Shown piece after piece: positions 13,001 through 23,479 of a stretch of DNA of 62,000 nt. The DNA lies in NCBI GenBank assembly GCA_002633005.1, contig NMRA01000741.1:1-62000 (forward strand). Direction: 5' to 3'. The notes beneath the pieces were generated by a model. It was given only the letters and a program-made list of their open reading frames with translations. It was not told the DNA's origin and did not search any database. Source of the stretch: Phoronis australis. Its lineage: Eukaryota; Phoronida; Phoronidae. A program made the translations under genes and the position numbers. Positions within the stretch are counted from its first letter, which is position 1. The number at the start of each line of letters is the position of its first letter.

Positions 13001-16000
13001 GCTACTGAGGACCTGTGCAATTACTGTTTACAGCCAACTTTTAGTCATACATCCCATGAGTGGCGTTTCGCCTTTTTCACACGGGATTTGTGTGAAAAAG
13101 GCAAAACACTGCTCATGGGATCTAGGACTATTACTCCCAGATGGGATGTATGACTTAACAGTTGGCTGTAAACAGTAATTGCACAGATATCGGGTCCTCA
13201 GTAGCTCAGTGGTAAGAGCACTAGACCGGCAATCTAGAGACCTGTGGTTCGATTCCCAGTTGAGGTTCCTGATTTTTCTGTGTTTATTTGATATATTTCA
13301 TTACTAGCCAACCTCAGCATCTATATATTTACTAGATCATGTTCTTAGAGCATTGAATTATCTCAGTTCTCTGTGAATTCGTCCTTGTGTTATGATAAAT
13401 AGTTTGAATTTGTACCTGGTGCTTGACTATTAAGAAATTTTAGCCTAAAATCTTGGTTTGCACAATTGATCTGGTGATTAGGTATTCATGAACTTGAGCC
13501 ATATTGACAATCAAGAGTGTGATTTATGACACCCAAGAGCATATGCTGTCCAGGGGCTTCTGCTCAATTGGGTAATAAAGATTATTATCTCACTCTTGTA
13601 TGATGGGCTAACTTTTTATGTTTTATTGCTTATTTAAAGTGAGAGTCATCCCAGTCCCTAAACCGATCATCTGTGCTGTAAGTAGCAATTCAGATTGGTA
13701 AAGTGGGCTGACCACTATTGAAGTGTACACTTTCCAAAGCCACAGAAGTGATATGGTATTTTTGATTTCTCTAAAATCAGTGTACATGAGAAATTTCGAT
13801 GTGCAAGGATTTAAATCAGTGCTGTCACTACTTTGGCGACACCCTTGCCTACATACATGTACTGTACTTGTAAAAAACTTTGAGTGTCATTCATAGTAGA
13901 CAACTGTTCTAAATGCAGCTGTGAATTGCTTGTCTGTAATGTGCTAAGAGTGATAATTTAACAGAGTTCTTTTTGATGCTTGAATTGCAGTGTTTGATTA
14001 AAGCATTTTTTTTGAAATATCAGGGTGCATATGTAGCATATGAATCTGATCGCATTTGTTAAATTTATAGGCATTATCAATAAACGTGTAAATGCACCTG
14101 ACTATTTTGCATTATTTATGATATTACTGTGCATCCATTACTTAGATAATTGCCGCTAGAACGAGATTGTTACAAAAAAAGGAATGATTGTATAAAATAT
14201 TAAAGCTGACATAAACGCATTTTTCATCACGAACTTTTGATTTATAGATTCATTTCACTTGTGAAATGATCTCATTATCCTTAATCAAATTAGAGTTAAT
14301 TAATGATCCAGGGGAGCACTGACACTTTGTTACAGTTCGAGATTGTGCTTCGCAATTCAGTTTGCTGTGTGAGGTCAATTTATGTGCTCGGCTGAGCATG
14401 GTTTTGAGAAATAATGAACTGTCAATTTTTCATAGGCGGATCCAGGGGGGTCAAAGAGGTATGGACCCCCATTTTTTCCATAGATTTTAGTGATATCAAA
14501 TCTAGAATTTTCAAATTGTTGACTCGAACCCCCTTTTTAAAAAATCTTGGATCCGCCCCTGATTTTTTCCATGCTCAGAAACCACTTCGCATATGAACTA
14601 GGAACAAGTTGTGTTTAGATTTATAACCGTAAGGGGTCGTAATCAAAAGATGGCTTCCTTGACGGAATGTGGGTTTGTTGCTGCGCTTTAGACGTTTACC
14701 AAACTGGTGATGTATAAGTTTTCTTTCAGCATCTCGGCAATGTAAGAGGCCCCTTTGCCGTTGCTGTCCAAGTCGTTTGCTGTCAAGTCCAGGAGTTTCA
14801 CGCAGATGTTGCTCTGAAAATGTTTCAAATAATTATCAATAGTCAATGGTACAACATTAACTTATCAAAGGTGTTTCGTTTGTCAGTTTGACTGGGAGTA
14901 TGTTGATCCGCTTACAGAAGATTTCCCTTTAAATCATCAAAAATGCGCTTTAATGAGTGCATTCCGGCAAAGTATGGAGGTGAGGACTTTCACGTGGTCC
15001 TCACTATACCAAACCTCTTGCCTGATCATGACATCGATCTCGCGTGATTCTGTTGCAAATAACAACGTGTTTTATGTTAGCACTGAAGTACCTGTGACTC
15101 CTGTATTCGACGATATTCGATAAAATTGTTCTTTTTGGTTTTCGATCGAAGTAACACTTTTTTATGCGCTAAGTACTTACCAGTACTGAATGCAGTGCAG
15201 CACTACAGTCCCTTACTTACCAGTAATGCAGTACAACACGCCTTAGTCCCTCGCGGCCCAAGATGATGATACCGCATCCTAACTTCAGCCGTCCTCAAAC
15301 TCTTATAGAAGAGACTGGCCGGCACTACGCCCATACTTCGGCACGTGCACAAATAGGCAGCTTGGCTTATGTCACCGAGGTCTTCTTCCTCCTCAGCTAA
15401 AGCAAGTCACGAGACATTTTAATTACAAAACACCTTGTCAGTCAATACTGCTGGCCCGTAGCCAGGGGGGAGGGGGTTTGATCGAACCCCCCCCCCCTCC
15501 CGCGGCCTCCCGCGGAAGAGGTCCAGCACCAGGTATCCGTTAGAGATACGGTATAAATGGACAACATCAACAACATTGTTGCAGCTACTGGTGGTACTAA
15601 CTATAATTATAACGAATTTGCTTCTGGCCAACGATAGGGTAACACTGAACGATAGGGTAACAAGGGAGTCCAGAAGTAAATGTCAAAACTAGCTAAGCTT
15701 TAAAATATCGAACTAGCTCTGAAAAAGTAGTGTGTCGTGAATGTCTTACGACCAAGAAAATAAACAGCAGAAAATATGATTGTTATCTGCTATTTTGGTG
15801 TACTTGCTAGCATAGTAGGGTGAGGTGCAGGCATTTCAAATTTCTAATTGAAGGTGATCGTCAAATGATTGTTGTTCACCCAGTGTCCACTTTCATGGTG
15901 GATTGGTGGATTGAAATGCATGCGCGTGTACACGTTTGTGCGTTTTCATGCTTTTAAATCCAGTACACGCCGACGGTAAGTTCCCTATAGGCAATCTTCT

Positions 16001-19000
16001 GTCGTTGCTCAAACAAAAACCAGACAATTACTACCGTATGTTCTTGCACTGAGGAAACGAGCATGTTCACAGTATTAGGGAATCTTTGATCAAAGAAGAA
16101 AGTGTTCCCTTGTCCATCTGCGACAATGGTGCACAGCCTTGCAGAGTTCACGAGCAACAAACTTGATGCAAAAGATTTCCAAGGTTACGTGTCGCTATTC
16201 CGAGGGTTCACTTCTCGCAAAGTCCATTACTCGATCTGAAGTTTCACTACTCCGACAATACTGTTACTCTGATTGTCTGCTAATGAGTCGAAACTGACAT
16301 GAATGAAATATTGTTTTTGTCCATTTAGTAACCATTGACTGTACTTCGGGAGCAAGTTTTCGGTTATACAGAATTTGTTAAATGCACGACACTTTTCATT
16401 GTTCACAGTCTTTATTCCGTTGCGTACGTACTTTCGGAACAAAACTCTACTCTCAACTGAACATAGATACAGTAACTGACCTAGCGACATAATTAAAAGA
16501 CACACGATATTTCGAAATATATTTGTTTCATTCTCAAGTGAAGATAAAATGACGCAGTAATGCCACCACAGAGTATAAGCTGACGACACACACAGTTAGA
16601 CACGGCGGGTGTGAAATACTGCAAAGAATGACTAATGAAGGGGGGTAACAGGAAAGTCGCGCAAACAAGTGTAACGTGCGGCGCGACCCTGTTTGCTGCT
16701 CATTCAAAACAGGCTTCTCAAAAGCAATTAAAAGGGACTCTAATACTTTCAAACGCAGCACATATTGCTCCACGTAGCGAATTGACGTGTTTTCCACAAT
16801 TTCTTGACGGGTGATTTTACGTGCGTGGCATTGCAGAAAATGATCTTGAATGGCGCCATTTTGAAGATGCATGGTTAACCGACGGGAAAGACTGCAAACC
16901 GTTTGACCAATGTAACATTGCTTGACGTTTGATCGAAGACATTCGTTCATAGGGCATACAAACTCATAAACATGTGCAACGGGGCGGACTTTCGCTTTAG
17001 AAATGACCAAGTTGGAGGACTTCCTATTCCGATAATAAATAATAACATCAAGGTAATCATCAGGCTTACATTAAACTTTAACATTGTCCCTTATGATTTT
17101 CTTAATGGCGTGTTCGTCCTGGAGGTAATTATTAGACATGACATTTTTGTAAAATATCTTTTTGGTGACACCGGTCCTTGGTTCCTAGCACCGGTCCGAC
17201 GTGCAGGGACTTCATAGCTAATTCTGGACACAACTCGCTTAATATGGAAATCCACAAAAGCATCGGTATACCCATTATTCACCAGTGTTTGTCTTATGCG
17301 ATTTACCTCTTGATTGAATAATAGCCAGTTGGACGACACCGAATACGCCCTCTTTAGGAAGTTGACCACAACGGCGACCTTATACTGCTCAGGGCACTCA
17401 CTTTTGGTGTGGAGACAGAAACCTTTATCACTATGCTTGTGGTAAACTGATGTAGAAAATTCAGATGGAGAATGGTTCACAAGAACGTCCAAAAACGGAA
17501 TCTTGTTCCGAAAGTACGAACACAACGGAATAAAGACTGTGAACAATGAAAATTGTCGTGCATTTAACAAATTTAGTAACCATTGCATACCTTTTGACTT
17601 TGTGAAGACTGGGAGGGACAGGGTAGCCGTGTAAGTACATTTAGTTTTCCACCAGTTCCGTAGAGTGAGGTAATAACTCATCAATATCCCTATGTACTTC
17701 GTATTCTTTTAAAAGGATAGTAAACCCTTGATGATTTCCACCAATCTTCGTTCCGTCACCTGCTGATGCATCTCTGGTGTCAACTATCTTCCAAGTTAAA
17801 ACTATACCAAACCGTTTTATCCTATTAACAGATACTAAAAACGACTTTCCCATCCAGTTCTCTGAAACGAAATTATGCTCTGTAACGCCGGCTCGACAAC
17901 CTTCTAAAGTTTTGAGGAAAATCAAATAACTCCTTACAAATTCTGACAAAGATGCAAGCGTGACCTACGCTTTTTGCGAGTTACACGGCATCTATGGGAA
18001 GATACCACACACCAAGGACCATAATGTCCAATTCATGAGATAGTGTGTACGAATTCTTAGTTGATTGCTGCTTTATCTTTCAAGATTGACGCCAATGATG
18101 CAGCAGCAAGTGAGAGAACGAGGATTCGTTGAAATCATCAAAATAAGGTTTAGAATCCTTTTTAAGGAAGGAATCACGTGAAAATTCATACACTCCTTGT
18201 CATAGTTTGAACAATATGGCCCTTGGTGGGTGGACCTTTCCCACAGTTGTTGTGTAGGCCTACTTCGCAAAAAAACGTAGGTTACGCTTGCTCGTTTAGC
18301 AAACTTTGAGAGGAGTGTTCAAATTTTTCAGCAAACCTTTGAGGGTTGTCAGTGGTTACAGAATATTATTTTGTTTTAGAAAACTGGATGGGAAAGTCAT
18401 TTTTAGTATCTGTTAATAGGCCAAACTTGGATTTGGCATCCTTTTAAAATGCAAGATCGTAGTTTTCCGTATTCGTAAGACATTCCTATGCGCATGAAAT
18501 CAATAGTATGCGGACGTTGTTTTTCGGTATAGGTACACCACTCAGAGCATCTAATAACCGAAGTATCGTTTACTTTTGCATGCAAAAGTATAAAAATTAA
18601 ACCTGGGTTCGAAAATTTTCGGAGTAGTGAACCATCGGAGTAGTACACCTTCACAATAGTGTGCTGTGCCCATTTCCAGCGATGCAGTAAGTAACATGCA
18701 AAATACAACCAGATAAAAATTTCGTCAAGTCATTCTCAGACTAAACAATCCCGTCTGAATATGTATTTAAGCACGCCTGATTTGAAAGTTTGGCGGGTCG
18801 ACCTGTGCAAAATATCAAAGGTCCAATGTTCCAGATATTCGAACCACCCCCTGCGCAATGCTGGCTACGGGCCTGTACTGAAGCTTCAAGAACAAACACG
18901 CTGTTTCACACAAGGAAGTTAAAATTATACATACTAATAATCAAAGAAATCAAATTCTTTTCAACTGGATTACAAAAACTCGTAAAAGCCCTCGGGAGCG

Positions 19001-22000
19001 TCCCTTCTTAAGGAACTTTCCTGGATGGGTAAAGATTTACATTTCAAGATACGCATACTTAAGTTCATTAAGTTGTCAACTGAATTTGGTTGCCACTACT
19101 GTCGCCAATCTGAGTCCCCCCTCCCTTGCAATAGGCATCCCACTTCCCAAGCGGTATGAATTCTTTGTACGAAAGTAATTCCTTTTCATATGACTTGTAC
19201 GTACATACTTGTACGCTTCTTTGGTTTGGAGATAGAAACACCTATACTCAAAATGTTAGAATATCTCGATGTGAGCGCTACAGACGAAGACCTGTTTTGA
19301 CTCTTGGGATGGTAAACATGTCAAAGTCACAACCATACAAAATCTGGAGCGTGAGTAGCACGTATTTTGCGACGACGATTGAGGAGTACTTGGTAACGGT
19401 GTCGGTGACGTACGGTGATGGTGCTATCAGTGATATCTCGATAATGAATCGCACCCAGCCTAAAATATGCGGGCGTTCGAATTTTTAAGAATGTGGGCCT
19501 GTTATTAACGGGTACATTCACAGCTATGAATTGTGCATTCGCCGAATTAGTACATGTATTTTTAGTGGACTTTTGTTTTCTACTTTTTCGCTTTTTTCGT
19601 AGTTTTTGTTTTTTGAGGCGGACCTTCCTGCCTCCCTATGGGTGCGCCCATGATCAAAGCTGGCAGACATAAGACCAGCAAGAAAGTTGGAAGGTTTGTA
19701 TCTTATGTTTACAGTTAGAATAATATATTGCATTCTTGTCGATAAAATTCTTTTCACGGAAACAACAGCTTCGATCATTTTATTCGTGTATCTTTCGAAG
19801 TCATACATCTTCTAATTTAACTAATCCCAGGCGGAGTCTCCAAGCGATCGAAGACATCATGAAGTCCGGACTTCCCAGGATTGACGATTTGCCGTAACCA
19901 GGCGCAACTCAACCATAGCACCATATCCGGTAGTGAAAAAATGAATTGCTATTCTGACGCTCTTCCTGTTGATTTTCTCTTAAAAATTCTAAATATTTTT
20001 GGATTCTTACCATCTGAGTCTTCTTGTTTTGCAATTGTATCCATCATATTCTCCACAACGGCCTTGAAGCGCCCGGGGTGTGTGTCTTCTTGAATTTGTT
20101 CACGAGTCGGTCGCTGCACCTTCTTTCCCGAAACCTAAAGCGTAGTGTTCAATCATTATATTTTGACCATGTCAGTAATATCACTTCGCAACAACTGTGG
20201 AATTCTGTTCCAGAAATAAAATTAAGATGAAGCGTTGAATTGAAAATTAGTTACATCTGAAATTATTTGATAATGCGTCAGATATTTACTCGGCTTTTCC
20301 ATCATTGAAACCTCTCTAAGCAATTCTTACAAGTTCGCATTAATGACGATTTGTTCTTCACAATCCTGATAACATAAGGACATTTACAACACCATATAAC
20401 ATAAAGAAAAAAAGAAGAAAGCGTGCTGGGTGTTGTTATAGGAAAATGCATTAAAAACGAGGATTTTTAGATGTTGAATATTTAAACGGCCTGCTGAAAA
20501 ACGGATTTTTGGGTTATCGTTGGCCATGGGAAATATATAGACGCTGAGGATGGCCAATAGTGAGATATATCAAATAAAAGCAGGAAAATCATATCCTCAA
20601 CTGGGAAATGAATCACAGGTCTTTAGGTTGACGGTCTAGTGCTCTTACCACTGAGCTACTGTTCGCAGCCAACTGTCATCTATCCCAGGTCATGAACAAA
20701 GACGATGGCGCGGTTAAACTTTCTCGCGATTATGACGTCATCTTGACCCCCCGTTACTTTACAGGATCATACCAAAGATACTATATCCCTATACTTTATA
20801 CTATACTATATATATACTATGGTAACTATAAAATCTTTGGTCATACAGAGGAAAGAAGCAGTCGACATCGACTTTCGAAAACTTCTGCCATCTAAGGTAA
20901 ATTGTCTCGGCTAGTTTATTGGAAGAAATTTTTAATATGACCTCGCAGTAGCAGGTTTGATTTTGCGCACAGAATTATTTCAAGAAGTAGTCTTTCTTGC
21001 CGATAACGCCCCTTTAATAAAACGCTTGTATATAAAACAACACGTAATATATTTCAACTGAGATACCCCAAAACTTTTATCGTAGACATAAAACATAAAT
21101 GTGATATACCTACCTTTCCTCTTGAAGGTCTTAACCCTGCCGTGTTTCTGTGGTATTGTATTTCCAATATTCGAAACCTCGGGATACCTTTGGGACTTCC
21201 ATCGTCGTCCTCAGAATCCTACATGTATAAATGGCATAAATGCACCCATGAACAAGTGATGTAGAAGTTTGCGGTAACGCTGAACCCTATATAACATGAG
21301 AGGCTATGACGCGTGTGGTTCGAAGTTTCTTGGAAATATGACTTTGAAGTTTCAAGACGGTTTGAATAACTATGCCCCTGGTAGTCTTGGTCACGTGATC
21401 AAATCGAAATCGAACTCGAAATTGTTTTTGGCATCTTCTTTTCTACTTTTGTGCAAACTATCTTTAATTTTGCGCTCGAATACATTACGATTAACGTGGA
21501 CGTCTGTCTTATTTTAGTTAACGCTATAACTAAACTCGAAATCTTGAGTTTGTATTCGAGTTTGTAACGCGAATACAGGGGTCATCAAGTGCCCACGTTG
21601 ACCAGAAACTCGTCTGCGTAAACCATAATCTATCCTAGCACAGTATTCACCCTAAAGTAAAACGAAAAAAGGCCAAATAATTTCGACTTCGAGTATAAAG
21701 AGCAGACACTGGGCCCAGGAGTCGACACATTTTATATACCTTCTTTAGTTTCCTTGAGAATGTTGGGATTTCAGGACTTTTCAATAATACAATTCACTGT
21801 ACATCCAGCGTGAACACTACGTCCTTCGGATGGCGTGTGAGAATCAAGCTAATTTACTTAGACGAAAACACAAACGAGTCTCTTTGCTTACTGAAGTTCC
21901 TTGAGTGCGAATGTCATTAATTATAGCTCATGTTATGTTTACGTTTATCCAAAAATAAGGTACTGAAAATGATTTTAGTACCCACGGCTTACTATTCTGC

Positions 22001-22419
22001 GACGTTGCGTGCATTTAAATTATTGTATGTACACAAAAAAAAAACAAAACCCGCGAACCCGTCTCAGTATAACAGCTCTCGACGCCGGCCCCATTGAATA
22101 CGGTAAGGGTTGGCAGCTGGAACGTCATCGAGGTAAAAACTAGCCGTTCGTTCTAAGAGAATCAGTAATACGCGACGTGTGTGCAAATAAGTTGCGAGCT
22201 CACGTCCTCAGAACACGACCTTAATAAAAATATAACACGTCAAATTGCCTTGCACTGGCCAACTCAACAGGGCGACACGACGCATGCAGTTTTTGCGACA
22301 TCCCCGCCACCAGTTAATTAGCCGTTGTCATGGGAACTAATTAGGCCCAACTTCGAGATTCCACACAAACTCACCTGATTTCGATATGTGTCGAAGGAAT
22401 GCGATATCTGAGATGTCAT
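4092..22419 (-). CDS. LRRC74-like leucine-rich-repeat protein with two C-terminal EF-hands (15 exons, 594 aa)
   Basis: Coding exons in order: 22419-22375, 21218-21114, 20134-20011, 15396-15221, 14813-14700, 12069-11976, 10824-10775, 9997-9916, 9423-9338, 8325-8131, 7840-7745, 6611-6468, 5809-5696, 5152-5067, 4365-4092. All junctions are AG/GT, all phases match, and the total is 1785 nt including TGA. Residues 1-110 are acidic and unstructured. Residues about 115-150 (MGVVPASLFYKSL, HHLGPRGTKA) and the LRRs to about 390 (LDLTANDL, LNLSHNKFGEEGG, LDLSWNHL, LNLAWNGL, IGRNPIT) follow the LRRC74A/B pattern of ribonuclease-inhibitor-type repeats. EF-hand loops lie at 458-469 (DRDGSKSLTHQE) and 494-505 (DDDGDGEVDFGE, textbook calcium ligands). 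A basic, lysine-rich tail follows. Function is unproven; a calcium-responsive scaffold is an inference. The first two exons are the least certain part. Confidence 0.85.
4983..5072 (-). repeat. 22-bp minisatellite (4 units) starting inside a 5' splice site
   Basis: On the minus strand the donor of the EF-hand-2 exon (GTAAGTAACACATC) is the start of the first of four 22-bp units (AAGTAACACATCTCGTCTGC plus TT) that differ by one or two bases. Only the first unit has the G needed for a GT donor; the other three read TTAAGT, so they are not usable donors. The array probably arose by slippage from the intron's own 5' end. Confidence 0.8.
12936..13014 (-). repeat. tRNA-like module (left arm), inverted partner
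   Basis: This is the reverse complement of the right-arm module with a few changes: the A box is TAGCTCAGACG and the B box GGTTCGATTCC is perfect. The anticodon stem has mismatches (TACTAAACCGGCAATCTAG). Transcription would run leftward, away from the centre of the element. Confidence 0.68.
13193..13271 (+). repeat. tRNA-like module (right arm), intact pol III A and B boxes
   Basis: The A box TAGCTCAGTGG and B box GGTTCGATTCC are perfect consensus matches. The anticodon arm CTAGA-CCGGCAA-TCTAG pairs fully, and the loop would give anticodon GGC. The acceptor stem (CCTCAGT / GTTGAGG) pairs only imperfectly, and the module is duplicated inverted in the same element. It is called tRNA-like repeat rather than a functional tRNA gene. 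Confidence 0.7.
14431..14561. mobile_element. Short MITE with GGCGGATCCA inverted ends
   Basis: The left end CATAGGCGGATCCAGG and the right end CTTGGATCCGCCCCTG are inverted complements over about 14 bp, 131 bp apart, with G- and C-runs just inside. Flanks share ATTTTT, a possible but untested target duplication. The ends resemble the CAG-starting termini of hAT-type MITEs. Sister copies lie at 29527, 31490 and 39460. Confidence 0.65.
15440..15520 (+). repeat. Transposon-end-like GGCCCGTAGCCAG with G and C runs
   Basis: GGCCCGTAGCCAGGGGGGAG followed by runs of C looks like the end of a DNA transposon. The inverse (CTGGCTACGGGCC) appears at about 18862-18874. If the two belong together they would delimit about 3.4 kb of nested repeats inside intron 3 of the LRR/EF-hand gene; the match is only 13 bp, so this is tentative. 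Confidence 0.35.
16220..17570 (-). mobile_element. Second Penelope-like element copy, truncated, with an inverted piece of its own 3' end
   Basis: Minus-strand frames give the RT/connector region (NKIPFLDVLVN, FSTSVYHKHSDKGFCLHT, VVNFLKRAYSVSSNW, LVNNGYTDAFVDFHIKR; 17504-17091) and then, after a frameshift and a stop, DEHAIKKIIRDNVKV and a GIY-YIG core (VYEFVCP, CYIGQTVCSLSRRL, HLQNGAIQDHF; about 17060-16750). The catalytic YxDD part of the RT is missing. In its place, 17503-17567 is an inverted copy of the element's own 3' region (16345-16440, containing ACGGAATAAAGACTGTGAAC). Different from the first copy in sequence, so probably another Penelope-like lineage. Inactive. Confidence 0.83.
17815..18425. 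repeat. Palindrome of TPR-gene debris, about 250-bp inverted arms
   Basis: Left arm (about 17815-18062) and right arm (about 18165-18425) are inverted copies of each other: TATTAACAGATACTAAAAA, the sequence around ACCTACG with a run of T, and ACCAAG.ACCATA recur as complements. Both arms can be read as the end of a tetratricopeptide unit (LWEDTTHQGP and LWERSTHQGP). The loop (TTATCTTTCAAGATTGA...) matches the sequence downstream of a third copy at 31161-31450. It lies in intron 3 of the LRR/EF-hand gene. Frames are broken; this is duplicated debris. Confidence 0.65.
18440..18725 (-). repeat. Dispersed repeat with TTCACTACTCCGAA units, copy 1
   Basis: About 290 bp that recur in opposite orientation at 35445-35755. 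Shared landmarks are CATCGCTGGAAATGGG, repeats of GGTTCACTACTCCGAA, CTTCGGTTATTAGATGC and GGTGTACCTAT. Both copies keep a similar translation (LHRWKWxQ then GSL.R.F), which may be chance or a coding origin. The family is not recognised. Confidence 0.65.
20569..20690 (-). mobile_element. Half copy of the tRNA-like foldback element
   Basis: It begins GAGATATATCAAATAAAAGC, continues through a tRNA-like module with an intact A box (TAGCTCAGTGG on the minus strand) but a decayed B box, and ends with CAGCCAACTGTCATCTATCCC, the same order as one arm of the element at 12913-13294. It lies in the intron between the exons at 21218-21114 and 20134-20011. Confidence 0.72.
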
Positions 22420-22426
22420 TTTTCAT
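22417..22426 (-). promoter_or_regulatory. Start codon of the LRR/EF-hand gene with an overlapping upstream ATG
   Basis: The chosen ATG (22419-22417) opens MTSQISHSFDTYRNQ and reaches a GTGAGT donor in phase 0, which fits exon 2. It has A at -3. Another ATG lies 7 nt upstream (22426-22424) in a different frame. If transcribed, it would give a 19-residue overlapping uORF that stops just inside exon 2, which could lower translation. The start is inferred from splice phase, not from homology. Confidence 0.4.
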
Positions 22427-23330
22427 CACCTTTCGCATGCTTGGCCTCAATTCATAAAATGTAGCAAGTACTTGTGTTAGTCCTTCCCGGTGGGTCACTA
22501 AACACGTAATAGATTGTTTTGAAATCCGGTGCCATCGTCTACTCTCAGTGAGGCATGACGTTGGTTCTCGAAATGTTGTGTATGCGTTCGGTCAAACCTC
22601 CCGTGTCGCCTTAGGCAAACAATGCCCCTTTCATTTTTTATTTTCATAATACCTAGGCCACTGGTTGAGTTGTAACAGCAGGGACGTNATGGGTCGCATG
22701 ACAATGTTTTAGTAAAATTTAGCAAGAAAAAGGTACATCAATAGCAAAACAAAAGTGATCGATAACACGATTAAATTTTATTTGATATAAAGGTACAGGT
22801 GAGACTTCATAAAAGCTGTGACAGTTTTCTTATATATCACTTCGTTTTCGCTTTATACAACTTGAGTTTTTTCATGAAAATTATAAAAGTCCCATTATTT
22901 TTGATTGCCTGTCGTGCAAACGTGGAACATTTTAAAAATAATTATTAACAGAGTTTTGAATACAAGTGTACAAATAATAGTGTCTTGAGGTTTCATATGA
23001 ATCCAGTGAGCCGTTTCTAAGGTATGAAGTTGTAAAACTTTCTAAGATTATCCGTAACCTTGACACTTTTAAGTATAGTTAAAACAACTACTAAAATCCT
23101 CTACTAACTCGACTACAAACCCCAAGAACTAGTTGGGTGTGGTCTTCAGTTGTGGCATTTCCATGTGTCCTTCAAACGCCTACTTCAGTTGACGTACTCT
23201 ACGCAAATGATTAATGTTTCAGAAGTTTACAGTTTTGTGGAGTTAAAGAGAAGGCAGATGAAAGAGTGGGCACTGAATTTTAATTCAATTAATAAGTCTT
23301 TGTAAAGGGTTAAAGCACTTGCGGTATAGC
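22420..23330. other. 5' flank of the LRR/EF-hand gene, no gene seen
   Basis: No coding region is supported. Any promoter of the LRR/EF-hand gene should lie here on the minus strand, but no TATA box or known motif is clear enough to call. There is a single ambiguous base at 22687. Confidence 0.3.
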
Positions 23331-23333
23331 CGT

Positions 23334-23470
23334 GTATTTTATTATTTATTATAGCGACATGGATGCATCATAGATTACAATTCAAAAACAAACTATACAT
23401 GCAACATGTCCCCAGCCTCATGAGCTTACAAGGCACATGAATATCAATAAACACTCAAACGGTTACACAC
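23334..23470 (-). mobile_element. LINE 3'-tail fragment
   Basis: TTATTTATTATAGCGACAT and CCCCAGCCTCATGAGCTTAC match the 3' untranslated tail of the LINE at 36185-37120 (TTATTTATTATAGTGACAT, CCCCAGCCTCAATGGGCTTA). The simple TTATT repeat marks the LINE's 3' terminus. No coding part remains. Confidence 0.55.
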
Positions 23471-23479
23471 AATACAGGC

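Larger units (their letters stand above)
12913..13294. mobile_element. Foldback element: 190-bp inverted arms, each ending in a tRNA-like module
   Basis: The whole 382 bp folds on itself. The ends read ATATCAAATAAACAC and its complement, next come two tRNA-like modules facing outward (about 12936-13014 minus, 13193-13271 plus), and the centre is a shared inverted sequence (CAGCCAAC..., ATCCCATGAG...) with a short hairpin containing TTTTTCACACGGGA. It lies in the intron between the exons at 14813-14700 and 12069-11976. A half copy with the same parts in the same order lies at 20569-20690, so this is a dispersed family rather than a local accident. It could be a MITE that captured a tRNA-like sequence, or two SINEs joined head to head. 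Confidence 0.8.

Noticed and set aside
13193-13271. A functional tRNA-Ala (anticodon GGC) gene
   Set aside because: Pol III boxes and anticodon stem are good, but the acceptor stem pairs poorly, and the module exists as an inverted pair plus a decayed third copy within a mobile repeat.
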